Assembly (NCBI RefSeq): GCF_026626665.1
Contig: NZ_JAPNKE010000002.1
Span: 3,225,204 to 3,289,203, forward strand
Length of the DNA stretch: 64,000 nt
Source: Nannocystis pusilla
Lineage (GTDB): Bacteria; Myxococcota_A; Polyangia; Nannocystales; Nannocystaceae
Direction: 5' to 3'
Part shown: in pieces, positions 27,244 to 40,627 of the stretch
Numbering within the stretch: position 1 is the stretch's first letter
Layout of the letters: each line of letters opens with the position of its first letter
The notes under the pieces: generated by a model
What the model saw: the letters and a program-made list of their open reading frames with translations, nothing else
Told to the model about the DNA's origin: nothing
Databases searched by the model: none
Translations under genes and position numbers: made by a program

Positions 27244-28454
27244 GTGCTCCTCGCCACCGCGCTCGCCGCCGTGCTCCTCACTGCACCGGCCGCGCGCACC
27301 CACGACTGCCCGGCCCTCGCCCTGCACGTCGGCCCCGTCGACGCCCCCCTGGCGATCTCCGCCTTCCTCGACCCCTTCGCCTCCACTGCTTTCGGCGTGT
27401 GGCTCGACCTGCGGCGGCTCGTCGCCGATCATGAGGGCGCCGTCGGCGTGCGCGTCATCCCCGTCGCCACCGGCATGGTCGAGAACCTGGGCGACACCCG
27501 GATCTTCCGCCTCCTGCTCGGGGCCGGCGCCCGCGGCCGCCAGGAGGCCGCCTTGCGAGTGCTCGACCGCGACGGCCGCGATCGCCTCGCCGTCCGCCTC
27601 GCCGATCCCGCCGCCCGCGCCGTCCTCGCCGGCGAGCTCGGGCTGCGTCCCGAGGATCTCGCCGCCATCGTCGACGATCGCTGCCTCGACGTCGCCATGC
27701 GCGCCGGCAAGGCCGAGCTCCAGCGCCTGCACCAGGCCGCGGGCGGCTACCTCGGTCGCCCGCCGATCTTCCTCGTCGGCCAGGCCGCGGCCTTCGAGGA
27801 CGGTCCCGGCCTCGAGCGCGTGCGCGGCGAGCTGGCCCGTGAAGCCCAGCGGCTGCGCGCCAATCGACCCCCGGCGCGCCCGCTCGTGGCCCCGCGACGC
27901 GGCGTCAGCCAGCGCCTCATGCGCCCGCCGGTGCAGGCGGGCATGTTGGTCGGTGGGGTCGGCCTCCCCCATCGCCTCGTCGTGTTCGCCGAGCACGACG
28001 AGCACCCCATTTCTCGCTGCTCGCCCCTGTTCTCGAGTTTCGTCGGCAAAACCCTGGCGTCCTGGCCGTGCAGGTCATCGCCCGCGGGACCAACACCGGC
28101 GCCCGGCAGCTGCGGGTGCGCACCTGCGTGGCCGAGCGGCTGGGGCTGCAGCTCGAGTACCTGCGGATCCTCGCGCGCGAGGGCGAAGGCGCTCGCAGGG
28201 AGCCGCGGAGCGCCGCCGCGGCCGAATTCATCGCCCGGCTCGACGAGGCGCCCGAAGCGCAGACCTGTGACCTGGGCGAACCCGAGCTCGAGCGGGGGCC
28301 TGGAGGCATCACCGCGTTGCCGGAGGGCGTATGGCTCGACGGGGCCGCGGTCGGCCAGAGCGATCTCGACGCGCTCGCCGCCAGGCTCGCAGGAGCCGAC
28401 GCCGCCCAGCGCCCGCTCGATGCCGTATTCTCGGCAGCGGCGCCGGAGCCCTGA
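27244..28454 (+). CDS. thioredoxin-fold (DsbA-like) exported protein without CxxC (one frameshift)
   Basis: Start GTG 27244 gives a signal peptide (LLATALAAVLLTAPAARTHD). Two thioredoxin-like halves follow: PLAISAFLDPFASTAFGVWL with VRVIPVATGMVENLGD, and HRLVVFAEHDEHP joined to HFSLLAPVLEFRRQNPGVLA and VQVIARGTN. The frame changes at the C-run 28005-28008 (one base missing). DsbA/DSBA-like proteins normally carry a CxxC active site between strand 1 and helix 1. Here that position reads DPFAST, so oxidoreductase activity is unlikely and a binding or chaperone role is possible. It is the first gene of a tight plus-strand set, 12 bases before the PP2C gene. Confidence 0.7.
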
Positions 28455-28466
28455 GGTCCGGCCGCG

Positions 28467-29883
<1,417 letters not shown>

Positions 29884-29897
<14 letters not shown>

Positions 29898-30301
29898 TCC
29901 AAAAGAAGCCGCGCTCGTCGCCGCCGCCGTCGAGGCCCGCGGGCACGCCCGCTGCCCGCACAGCGGCTTCGCCGTCGGCTGCGCCCTGCGCGACGCCGCC
30001 GGCACGCTCTGGACCGGCGCCAACGTCGAGAACGCCAGCTACACCCTCGGCCTGTGCGCCGAGCGGGTCGCGCTCTTCTACGCGCTGACCCACGGCGCCG
30101 CCGCGATCGAGGCCGTCGCGGTCGTCACCGGCGCCGACGTCCCTGCCCCGCCGTGCGGCGCGTGCCGCCAGATATTGTTCGAGTTCGCCGCCGACGCCGA
30201 CCTCGTGCTCGTCACCACGAACGGCGCCCATGCGCTCCCGGGTCCGCGATCTCCTGCCGCTGGCCTTCGACGCCAGCTTCCTCGCGCCGCGCGTGCCATG
30301 A
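29884..30301 (+). CDS. cdd: cytidine deaminase (one frameshift near the end)
   Basis: Starts at ATG 29884 inside the end of the PP2C gene. Zinc-dependent deaminase of the pyrimidine salvage pathway, converting cytidine or deoxycytidine to uridine forms. Motifs: ARCPHSGFAVGCAL, GANVENASYTLGLCAERVAL (His/Cys-Ala-Glu, catalytic Glu) and PPCGACRQILFEF (PCxxC zinc ligands). Length about 138, normal for the homotetrameric class. The frame changes at the CCC/GGG run 30237-30242; one added base gives the usual end RVRDLLPLAFDASFLAP and a TGA at 30299-30301 that overlaps the kinase ATG (ATGA). Confidence 0.9.
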
Positions 30302-33300
30302 GCCCCGAGCGCCCGGACGACACGCTGTCCGCGAGCGCAGCGCTGCCGACCCGCGTCGCCACGCCGCCGGTCGGCGAAGAGTTCGTGACCATGCCGCCCT
30401 CGGAGGCGCCCACGCCCGTGGTGCCGCGGACGCTCGCGACCAGCCGCCTGCCGCAGATCGATCGCCACGCCTACGTGATCGCCGGCCAGTTCGCGCAGGG
30501 CGGGATCGGACGGATCTTGCGCGCGCACGACCCGAGCCTCGATCGCCCGGTCGCGCTCAAGGAGCTGCTGGTGCGCGGCCGCTCCGTCGACGAGGAGCGG
30601 TTCGTCCGCGAGGTCCTCCTGACCGCGCGCCTGCAGCACCCGGGCATCGTCCCGGTCTACGCCGCCGGTCGCTGGCCCACGGGCGAGCCCTTCTTCGCCA
30701 TGAAGCTGGTCTCGGGCCGCTCGTTCGACAAGGTCATCGCCGAGGCCAGGACCCTCGCCGCGCGCCTGGCCCTGCTCCCGCACGTGCTGGCGATCGCCGA
30801 GACCGTCGCCTACGCGCACAGCCAGCGCATCATCCACCGCGACCTCAAGCCGCACAACGTGCTCGTCGGCGCCTTCGGCGAGACCGTCGTCATCGACTGG
30901 GGCCTCGCCAAGGAGCTCGACGTCGCCGACCTCGCCGCCGGCGAACCGACCCCCGTCACCCCGGGTAAAGACCTCACCTTCGTCGGCGCGGTCATCGGCA
31001 CGCCCGGCTACATGTCACCCGAGCAGGCCGAGGGCGCCGAGGTCGACACCGGCACCGACGTCTACGCCCTCGGCGCGATCCTCTATCACGTCCTCTCCGG
31101 GCAGTTGCCGCACGACGCCGGCAACGCCATGGAGATGATCTACAAGACCGTCTACGAGTCACCTGTCCCTTGCGCAGCCGCGAGCCGGACGCCCCCGACG
31201 AGCTGGTGGCGATCGTCGACAAGGCGATGGCGCGCGACCGCGGGGCCCGCTACCCGAGCGCCAAGGAGTTCGCCGACGACCTGCGGCGGTTCCAGACCGG
31301 CCAGATCGTCGGCGCGCACCGCTACACCGCGTGGGAGCGCGTGCGTCGGTTCGTCCGCCGCCACCGCGCCCTGCTCGGGCTCGCCGCGGTCAGCGTCGCG
31401 CTGATCGTCGGCGTCACCGCCCTGAGCTTCCGCCAGGTCAAGGAGCAGCGCGACCTCGCCGAGAGCGCGCGCGACCTCGCCGAGGACGCCGAGCGGCGGG
31501 CCCAGGCCGCCCAGGTCGAGGCCGAGCGGCGCGCCGACAACCTGTCCTTCGAGCAAGCTCGCCTCGTCCTCGACAGCGACCCGATCGAGGCCTTGCGCCT
31601 GCTCGACAACCTCTCGCCCGCGGCCGACTGGCGGCGCACCCGACAGATCGCCGCCGACCTCGAGGCGCGCGGCCTGCCGCGGGTCCTCCGCGGCCACCGG
31701 GCGGCGATCAGCCGCGCCGCTTTTTCGCCGACCGGCGACCTCCTCGCCACCACCAGCGACGACTGCACCCTGCGCGTCTGGGACATGTCCTCCGGGACAT
31801 CTCGCGTCTTCGCCGGCCACACCAGCGACGTCTGGCGCGCCGCCTTCTCGCCCGACGGCCGCCGCGTCGCGTCCACCAGCCGCGACCACACCGTGCGCGT
31901 GTGGGACCTCGACGGCGGCGAGCCGCAGGTGCTGCTCGGCCACACCGACGGCGTGCGCAACGTCGTCTTCAGCCCCGACGGCCGCCGCCTCTACACCGCC
32001 GACGACGCGCTCGCCCTGCGCCGCTGGGACCTCGACACCGGCGCCGGCGAGGTCATCGATCGCTGCTTCGCCAACTCCGTCCCGTGGACCGCGAAGCACA
32101 TCGGCTGCATCGACGTCGACACCAACCAGGCCTACCTCCACGACCTCACCACCGGCGCGCGCACCGTCGTCCGCGCCGGCGACGTCGTCATGCAGCAGGC
32201 CGGCGGCGTCTCCCTCGACGGGCGATGGTTCGCCAGCACCGTCGCCGACGGCAGCGTGTGGCTGTACGACACCCGCGCCGGCGCCGGGCGGCGGCTCGTC
32301 TGGCCGCAGGCGCCCTCCGACGTGTGGCTCGGCTCGTTGCGAGAGATCCGCTTCTCCCCCGCCTCCGATCAGCTGATCGCCCCGGCCTCGACCACCTACC
32401 TGCGCCACTACGACCTCGTCCGCGATCGCGGCGACCTGCTGGCCCCGCACAGCGGTTACATCCGCCGCGGCAGCTTCTCGCCCGACGGCACCAAGGTCGC
32501 CTCGGTCGGCGGCGACGCGCGCGTCGGGATCTGGGACCTCGCCACCGCCACCTCCTATCCGCTCGCCGTGCCGGCGCACATGATCGACGCCCAGTTCTCG
32601 CCCGACGGCCGCTGGATCGCCGCCGTCGGCAATGACCCGCGCGTGTTCGTGTGGCCGGCCTCGGCCTTCGCGCGCGAGCAGTACGTCGCGCCCGAGCCGA
32701 TCTCGCGCAACGCAGTGGCCATGGCGCCGGCCGCCGGCCGCGTGCTGCTCGGCGGCGCCACTCGGCTCCACGTCGTCGACACCGCGCGCATGCGACCTGT
32801 GGCCGCGATCCCGATCGAGCGACCGATCCAGCGGCTGGCGCTCGCCCACGACGGCCGCCACGGCCTCGCCCTCGACGAGGCCGGCGAGCTGTTCGCCATC
32901 TCGCTGCCCGACGGCGCGGTGGCGCTGCGCACCACCGTCGGCCCCGGTTGCGACGGCATGCGCACCGGCGTCGACCCTTCGCGGCCGCGCTTCGCGGTCG
33001 CGTGCGACGACGGGCGGATCTTGCTCGTCGACCTCGCCGCGCGCGAGCCGGTCCGCGAGCTCGAGCGCGTGGAGGGCTCGCCGCCGACGCTGCTGTTCCC
33101 GGGCGAGCCCGCGCTCGTGATCGGCGGCCCGTACGGTCAGCTGCTGCGCCACGAGGGCGACGCCGGCCTGCGCGAGCTCCTGCGCGTGCGTCACCGGATC
33201 GCCGTGACCGTCGCCATCCCCGGCACGCGCGAGCTGGTGTTCGCGGCCGAAGATCACGTCGAGCACGTCGACCTCGACGGCCGGCGCCTCGGCGAGCTGC

Positions 33301-33770
33301 GCGGGCATCGCCTGCAGGTCGGCGAAGTGGAGGTGTCCGACGACGGCCGCTGGATCGTCACGGTCAGCCGCGACAACATCCTCCGCGTGTTCGACAGCGT
33401 CAGCCACGAGCTGCGCATCGAGCTCGTCCCGCCCGACCTCGTCGAGCGACTGGTCGCGGTCTCGCGCGACGGCAGCCGGGTCGCCGTCGCAGTCACCGGC
33501 GGCGACGTCCTGCTGTGGGACATCGGCGACGAGCCCGACCCGCTGGCCCCGCGCCGCGACTTCCGCCGCCTCCGCGGCCTCAAGCAGCTCCTCGTCCTCG
33601 CCATCGAGGACGACGGCCGCAGCGTCGTCGCCGTCGACCTCGACGGCCGCGTGCTCCGCTGGCGCGACACCCTCCCCACCGACTCCGGGAGCCTGCGCGC
33701 CTTCATCGCCGCCCGCGCCGACGCCGACGACCCGCCGCGCGCCGAGGTCGGCTGCGCGCCGCCCGAGTGA
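30298..33770 (+). CDS. Ser/Thr protein kinase with transmembrane helix and C-terminal WD40 repeats (one frameshift)
   Basis: About 1157 residues from ATG 30298. Cytoplasmic kinase domain (about 60-345): GQFAQGGIGRI loop, VALKELL lysine, IIHRDLKPHNVLV catalytic loop, VIDWGLAKE (DWG in place of DFG), GTPGYMSPEQAEGAEVDTGT. The frame changes near 31168 in TCCCTTG (one base missing), joining ESPVP to LRSREPDAPDELVAI. A helix follows (LLGLAAVSVALIVGVTAL), a coiled coil (RDLAESARDLAEDAERRAQ) and a long WD40 array (GHRAAISRAAFSPTGDLLAT, GHTSDVWRAAFSPDGRR, GHTDGVRNVVFSPDGRR). It probably phosphorylates partners in response to extracytoplasmic or scaffolded signals. GGACATGTCC at 31781-31790 lies in a WD40 blade (VWDMSSGTSR). 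Confidence 0.9.
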
Positions 33771-33781
33771 CGGTCGCAGCG

Positions 33782-33871
33782 CTCGTGGACATGTCGCTCC
33801 GAACATGTCTTGAAGAACATGCCCTTGGAGCCATGTCCTCATGGACATGCCTTCAAGCGCATGTCCACGAG
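33782..33871. terminator. nested cruciform palindrome at a convergent junction
   Basis: Three concentric perfect stems: CTCGTGGACATG (33782-33793) with CATGTCCACGAG (33860-33871); CTTGAAG (33809-33815) with CTTCAAG (33851-33857); and CATGTCC-TCAT-GGACATG (33832-33849). It fills the gap between the kinase (ends 33770) and the convergent lipoprotein gene (ends 33879). The symmetry would work on both transcripts, which suits a bidirectional terminator (inference). Confidence 0.55.
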
Positions 33872-33878
33872 TACGCGA

Positions 33879-34456
33879 TCACCCCGGGCAGACGGGCGAG
33901 GGCTCGTCGACGCAGTCGTCATACCAGCCGTAGCCGAACGCGCAGCTCTCGCCCAGCCCCTCCGGTCCGGCGTCGATGCAGGTCTGGAAGAACATTTCCT
34001 CGGCCAGGGTGCAGCGCTGGACCGTCTCGCCGCCGGCGCTCTTGACCACCAGCACCGAGCGGTCCGGGTCGCCGAGCGGGATCAGGCTGGTCGGCTCGTC
34101 GCCCCCGAAGGTCAGGTCGACGCGCGAGGGAGCGGCGTCGCGCAGCCGCGTCCACGCGCACAGGAGCCCGTCGTACACCTGCTGCTCGGAGTCGGTGAAG
34201 TCGGGGCCGATCTCGTGCTCGCACGGCGGGTCGAACACGCAGGTCTCGAGCAGCGACGTCTCGCCCGTCGTGCCCGTGGGCGCGGTGTCGCCGGTGTCGG
34301 GCTCCCCGTCGTGCTGGTGCCGGTCGCGCCGGTATCGGGCTCACCCGTGGCTCCTGTATCACCCGTCTCGCTGGTAACGGTCGCGTCGTTCTTTTCGGTC
34401 CCGCAGGCCGCCGACGGTGCCACCACTATCGATAATAAAAGGCTTGAACGAATCAT
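33879..34456 (-). CDS. small Cys-containing lipoprotein (one frameshift)
   Basis: Start ATG 34456: MIRSSLLLSIVVAPSAAC is a lipoprotein signal, then a Thr/Gly/Asp spacer (SETGDTGATGEPDTGATG). The frame changes at the C-run 34304-34307 (one base missing), joining to GEPDTGDTAPTGTTGETS and then a globular part FDPPCEHEIGPDFTDSEQQV, YDGLLCAWTRLRDAAPSRVD, ending CVDEPSPVCPG. No known domain. It lies just after valS on the same strand, and its start codon is inside a 14-bp perfect hairpin (34454-34484). Confidence 0.7.
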
Positions 34457-34484
34457 GTCGACAGGCTAGCAGCCTGTCGACATG
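34454..34484 (-). terminator. 14-bp perfect hairpin between valS and the lipoprotein start
   Basis: CATGTCGACAGGCT (34454-34467) pairs with AGCCTGTCGACATG (34471-34484), loop AGC. It lies 12 bases past the valS stop codon and includes the ATG of the next gene. It could terminate valS transcripts and/or mask the lipoprotein start codon. Confidence 0.6.
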
Positions 34485-34496
34485 ACCGCACGCAGC

Positions 34497-37247
<2,751 letters not shown>

Positions 37248-37465
37248 GCTCCCTCCGGCCCTCGTCGGGGCGGCATCTTCTTCAGTCGCACTCATTCGGC
37301 CCATTCGCGCCGAGACTCTGTCACGACTCGGCGACTGCGCACCTTCGTCGCGGCGTGGACCTGCACCGCGAACACGGCAAAGCCGCCACGCATCGATCTG
37401 GGAGCGATCCAGATCGCGCGAGGCGGCCATCGAACTTGAGATCCGGGGACCTCCCGGGACGGCGC
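37248..37465. other. 218-bp gap between response regulator and valS
   Basis: Minus-strand spacer downstream of the response regulator and upstream of valS. It must carry the valS ribosome binding site (GGAGGG next to 37247). I see no hairpin of the common palindrome family and no T-box-like structure that I could support. Confidence 0.4.
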
Positions 37466-38340
37466 TCAGTGCCGGGCCTGCTGCCCGCGCGCGAGGATCT
37501 GCTCGGCCATGTCCGGGACGACCTCCCAGACGACCTGCTCGATCACGTCACGGCTGAGCGACAGGAGCGCCTGCACCGCCTTGGGGTCGAGACCGGTGCC
37601 GGCCCCGCCGGCCGCCTGAAGGCGCTTGAGCATGCCGGCGGTCGGCGCATCGGCGGGAGCGAACGGGATGGGGGTCGCGATCGGGATCTTGCTGGCCATA
37701 TCCTCTCCTGAGGCGAAAGCTGCCGGGAACTCTTGTTGCCGCTGCTGGCGGGAGTCGCCGCGGGCCGCGCAGCAGCCGCGGGGGTCGCCGCCGGAGCGGG
37801 CTTGGGCGCCGCGGCCGGAGGCGTCGAGGGAGCCTGGACTGGACGGGCGGCCGGCGTCGGGGCGGCGGCCACGGGCGACGGCGCGGCGGCCGGGGCCGGG
37901 CGAACCGGAGCCGCGGCCTGCGGCGCGGGCGCGGCCTTCGGGACCGTCTTGCCGCTCGTGATCGACTTGCCCTGCGCGAGGGCGGTCACCTTCTCGAGCA
38001 TCTCCTGGGTGTCGAAGGGCTTGGTCATCGCCCCGCTGGCGCCGCAGGCCTGGACCTGGGCCTCGTCGATGCCGACCTGATTCGAGACCAGGAGGAGCAC
38101 CGGGATGTGCGCCGTGTCGGGGTCGGCGCGCACCGCCTTGACCACTTCGTACCCCGAGGGCTCGCCGGCGGCGAGCGCGGCGTCGACGATAAGCACGTCC
38201 GCTGGCATCTGCTTGGCGCGCGCGACCGCCTCGGAGCCCTTGCTCACCGCGACCACATCATAGTCTTCGGCCGCGAAGGTGATCTTGATGGCGAGGCGCA
38301 TTGTCTTGCTGTCGTCGATCGCGAGGATCTTGGTCGGCAT
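37466..38340 (-). CDS. response regulator with Pro/Ala linker and conserved C-terminal motif (one frameshift)
   Basis: Start ATG 38340. Residues 1-120 are a receiver domain: MPTKILAIDDSKTMRLAI (acidic pair), VLIVDAALA (phospho-acceptor Asp), VLLLVSNQ (Thr/Ser switch position), GAMTKPFD (conserved Lys). A Pro/Ala linker of about 80 residues follows. The end, read in the next frame from about 37725, is MASKIPIATPIPFAPADAP and LSRDVIEQVVWEVVPDMAEQ, a tail I recognise on other deltaproteobacterial receiver proteins. The TTCCC run near 37722-37728 explains the frame change. A GGAGAGG before ATG 37699 leaves a small possibility that the tail (37466-37699) is a separate gene. No kinase gene is adjacent. 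Confidence 0.8.
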
Positions 38341-38370
38341 CGAGGCTCCTTCGAGGGTCCAAGGGGTACC

Positions 38371-39186
38371 ATGGAGCCTGTGAGCGGGTCAACGAATCCA
38401 CGGTCGTCGGGCGCAAAGGACCGCCAGGGCGCGGCCGCACCGCCTCCGCTGTCCAGCGAACAGACCTGGTGGGGTGCTCCCGTGCCGGCGATGACGGAGC
38501 CGGTCTCCGGGGCCAGTGAGCTGGCCCAGGCCCTCACGGGCGAGGCCGTGCTCCGCCACGTGGCCGGCCGCCGCGTCCTCGACCTCGGCCACGGGGCGCC
38601 GGAGATCACCCAATGGGTCCGCCGCGCCGCCAGCAAGGTCTCGGTCGCGCCGCTCGCCGAGCTCGACCAACACGGTGACACGCTGCAGATTCCGGCCGCC
38701 GACGCGACCTACGACGCCGTGTATTGCCTGCGGACGCTGCCGCACCTCGGCCGCGACGAGGAGAGCTCGCTGGCGCTGGTGCGCTCGCTGCTGCGAGAGG
38801 CCGTCCGCGTCACCGCGCCGGGCGGCCTCTTGTTGCTCGAGATCAACAACCCGCGCAGCCTCCGTGGCCTGGCCCACGGGATCCGCCACCCCATCACGAT
38901 CGTCGCCGCCGGCGGCGTGCTCGTCGAGGGCGACCACCACGTCACCCGCTACGACTCGCTCGGCCGCCTGCTCAAGCTCGCCCCCCGCGAGCTGGAGCTC
39001 GTGCGCACGTACGGCATCCGGGTGCTCGTGCCGATCTCCCGGATCCTCTCGTGGCCGCTGCTCGGCAGAGTCCTGGCGGCCGGTGAGTGGTGGGCCCGCG
39101 ACAGCTTTCTGCGCCAGTTCGGCGCGCACTTGCTCGCCGTCCTGCGCAAGCCCGACCCAAACGCGGGCCGGATCGCGCATCCTTGA
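38371..39186 (+). CDS. SAM-dependent methyltransferase (class I)
   Basis: Start ATG 38371; ATG 38491 also possible. Divergent from the response regulator with only 30 bases between. The SAM-binding motif I is AGRRVLDLGHGAPEIT. Motifs II-III lie in ATYDAVYCLRTLPHLGRDEE and VTAPGGLLLLEINNPRSLRG, the Methyltransf_11 pattern. After the Rossmann core comes a hydrophobic-aromatic tail (VLVPISRILSWPLLGRVLAA). The substrate is not evident; the family methylates small molecules, quinones or lipids. Confidence 0.8.
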   Translation: MEPVSGSTNPRSSGAKDRQGAAAPPPLSSEQTWWGAPVPAMTEPVSGASELAQALTGEAVLRHVAGRRVLDLGHGAPEITQWVRRAASKVSVAPLAELDQHGDTLQIPAADATYDAVYCLRTLPHLGRDEESSLALVRSLLREAVRVTAPGGLLLLEINNPRSLRGLAHGIRHPITIVAAGGVLVEGDHHVTRYDSLGRLLKLAPRELELVRTYGIRVLVPISRILSWPLLGRVLAAGEWWARDSFLRQFGAHLLAVLRKPDPNAGRIAHP

Positions 39187-39385
39187 GGTCACCGGACAGG
39201 AGCGCGCGAGATACCCCAAGATATCTGTGCGAATCTGGATCCTTGCATCGGAGCCGAGTGTGATCGATTTTGAATAGAGTTTACCTAGGAAGTGCAGCGG
39301 CCAGCCCAGGTGAGCCGCGTGTCACGCCGACAGACCCAGCAGCCCTCCCCTCCGGCTGGCCTTCGGCCGACCCACCGACGCGAAC
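39187..39385. promoter_or_regulatory. AT-richer intergenic stretch upstream of the pilin-like gene
   Basis: Around 39210-39290 the composition drops well below the surrounding GC level (TGATCGATTTTGAATAGAG, TTTACCTAGGAAG), one of the few such stretches in the window. It lies about 100 bases before the pilin-like start and is the most promoter-like region visible by composition. No exact -35/-10 pair is claimed. Confidence 0.35.
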
Positions 39386-40030
39386 ATGTCCCCCCACGCC
39401 CATCGCCCGCCTCCCCCACCACGCTCCGGTCGCGCGCGCCGGGGTCTGTCGTCTCTCGACTCGCTGCTCGTGGTCGCGATCGCGGCGATCCTCGCGACCC
39501 TGGCGGTGCGCGAGCATGCGGCGATCAAGCGACACGAGCGTCACACGGAGGCCGTGACGGTCATGGGCGAGCTGTTCAACGCCACGGCGGCCTACTACCA
39601 CGAGCGCCGGCCGAGCTTCACCGACGACGGCGCCGAGGCCCCGCACCGCTGCCCGCACCCGCCGGGCGCGCCCGCGGGCGGTGAAACAGGTTTCACTCCG
39701 AGCCTCGACATCGTCTGCAGCGACGCCGCCGGCGGCGCCTGCACACCTGGCGCGACGGACATCCCCGGCGCCTACCCGCTGACGGCATGGACCGCACACC
39801 CGATGTGGATCGCGCTCGGGTTCGTGCAGACCACGCCGCACGCGCACCATTACGACCTGATCACGCACAACCAGAACCCCGACGACCACGGGGTGTGCCG
39901 CTTCACGGTGGTGGTCCGCGGCGACGACGACGACGACCCCTGCAACGAGTTCCGCCGCGACGGCGTCGCCACCGCCGAGGGCGTGATCGCGGGCCCGCTG
40001 CAGGCCTGCCCCGAGGCGCTGTCCCGCTGA
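39386..40030 (+). CDS. type IV pilin-like / pseudopilin protein
   Basis: 214 residues from ATG 39386, intact. The N-terminus fits a prepilin: a Pro/Arg-rich leader, then RRG cut before LSSLDSLLVVAIAAILATLA, a hydrophobic helix matching GFTLIELMVV in type IV pilins but with Asp at position 5 in place of the conserved Glu and Leu for Phe at +1. The globular part has paired cysteines (RCPHPPG, IVCSDAAGGACTPG, HGVCRFTVVV, DDDDDPCNEF), consistent with a minor pilin or a type II secretion pseudopilin. No prepilin peptidase or pilus assembly genes are nearby. Confidence 0.6.
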   Translation: MSPHAHRPPPPPRSGRARRGLSSLDSLLVVAIAAILATLAVREHAAIKRHERHTEAVTVMGELFNATAAYYHERRPSFTDDGAEAPHRCPHPPGAPAGGETGFTPSLDIVCSDAAGGACTPGATDIPGAYPLTAWTAHPMWIALGFVQTTPHAHHYDLITHNQNPDDHGVCRFTVVVRGDDDDDPCNEFRRDGVATAEGVIAGPLQACPEALSR

Positions 40031-40175
40031 CGTCTGCGCATGCCCCTGGGGACATGCCCCGAAGGCACTGGCCCCCAGGCCATGTCCGATTGACCAGAGT
40101 CCTTCAGGCCCACCCCCAGGGGTCTGCCGCGGACGGCCACGCCCGGACGCTCGTCCGCGTCGGGACGAGCCCGGA

Positions 40176-40500
40176 CCTGTCCGAAGCGCCAGGTCCCGCG
40201 CGCGCCCTCGCCCCGTCGCCGGCGGCGACGTCCTGAGGCCGCGCGCCGGAGGTCGCGCCGGTCCAGGCCGTCTTCTCGATCCTGTCCGAAGCGCCAGGCC
40301 CCGCATGGCGTCGCCCTTCGCCGGCGGCGACGCCCTGAGGCCGCACTCGCCCGCGCGCCGGAGGTCGCGCCGGTCCAGGCCGTCTTCTCGACCTGTCCGA
40401 AGCGCCAGGCCCCGCGCGGTGGCGACACCCTGAGGCCGCACTCGCCCAGGCGCCAGCGGTCACGCAGGTCAGGCCGTCGTCTCGAGCTGTCCGAAGCGCC
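40176..40500. repeat. degenerate tandem array of about 105-bp units
   Basis: Units start at about 40176, 40281, 40392 and 40486 with (C/G)CTGTCCGAAGCGCCAG, then GGCGACGCCCTGAGGCCGC, GCGCCGGAGGTCGCGCCGG and CAGGCCGTCTTCTCGA; the later copies are decayed. It occupies most of the 597-bp gap 40031-40627 between convergent genes, which holds no gene. The preceding 40041-40095 has further palindromes (CATGCCCCTGGGGACATG). Confidence 0.85.
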
Positions 40501-40545
40501 AGGGCACGCATCCTCGCTCGCTCTCCGCCTCCCTGCCCGAAAGCA

Positions 40546-40577
40546 CAGGACCTGAAGGCCATGGCCTTCGGGTCCTG
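40546..40577. terminator. 32-nt near-perfect palindrome at a convergent junction
   Basis: CAGGACCTGAAGGCC-AT-GGCCTTCGGGTCCTG pairs along its whole length with a single T-G wobble. It lies before the end of the PEGA kinase gene (40628) on the minus strand and after the pilin-like gene on the plus strand. It is the strongest single stem in this junction and a good bidirectional terminator candidate. Confidence 0.6.
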
Positions 40578-40627
40578 TCCGTTTCAACATGTCCGCGAGG
40601 ACCTGCGCGTTCGGGCAGGATCGTCGC

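Noticed and set aside
37466..37699. Separate 77-residue gene after the response regulator
   Set aside because: A GGAGAGG site is present, but the peptide is a known C-terminal tail of receiver proteins and a one-base change in TTCCC joins it to the regulator. Kept as one gene, with this as the alternative.
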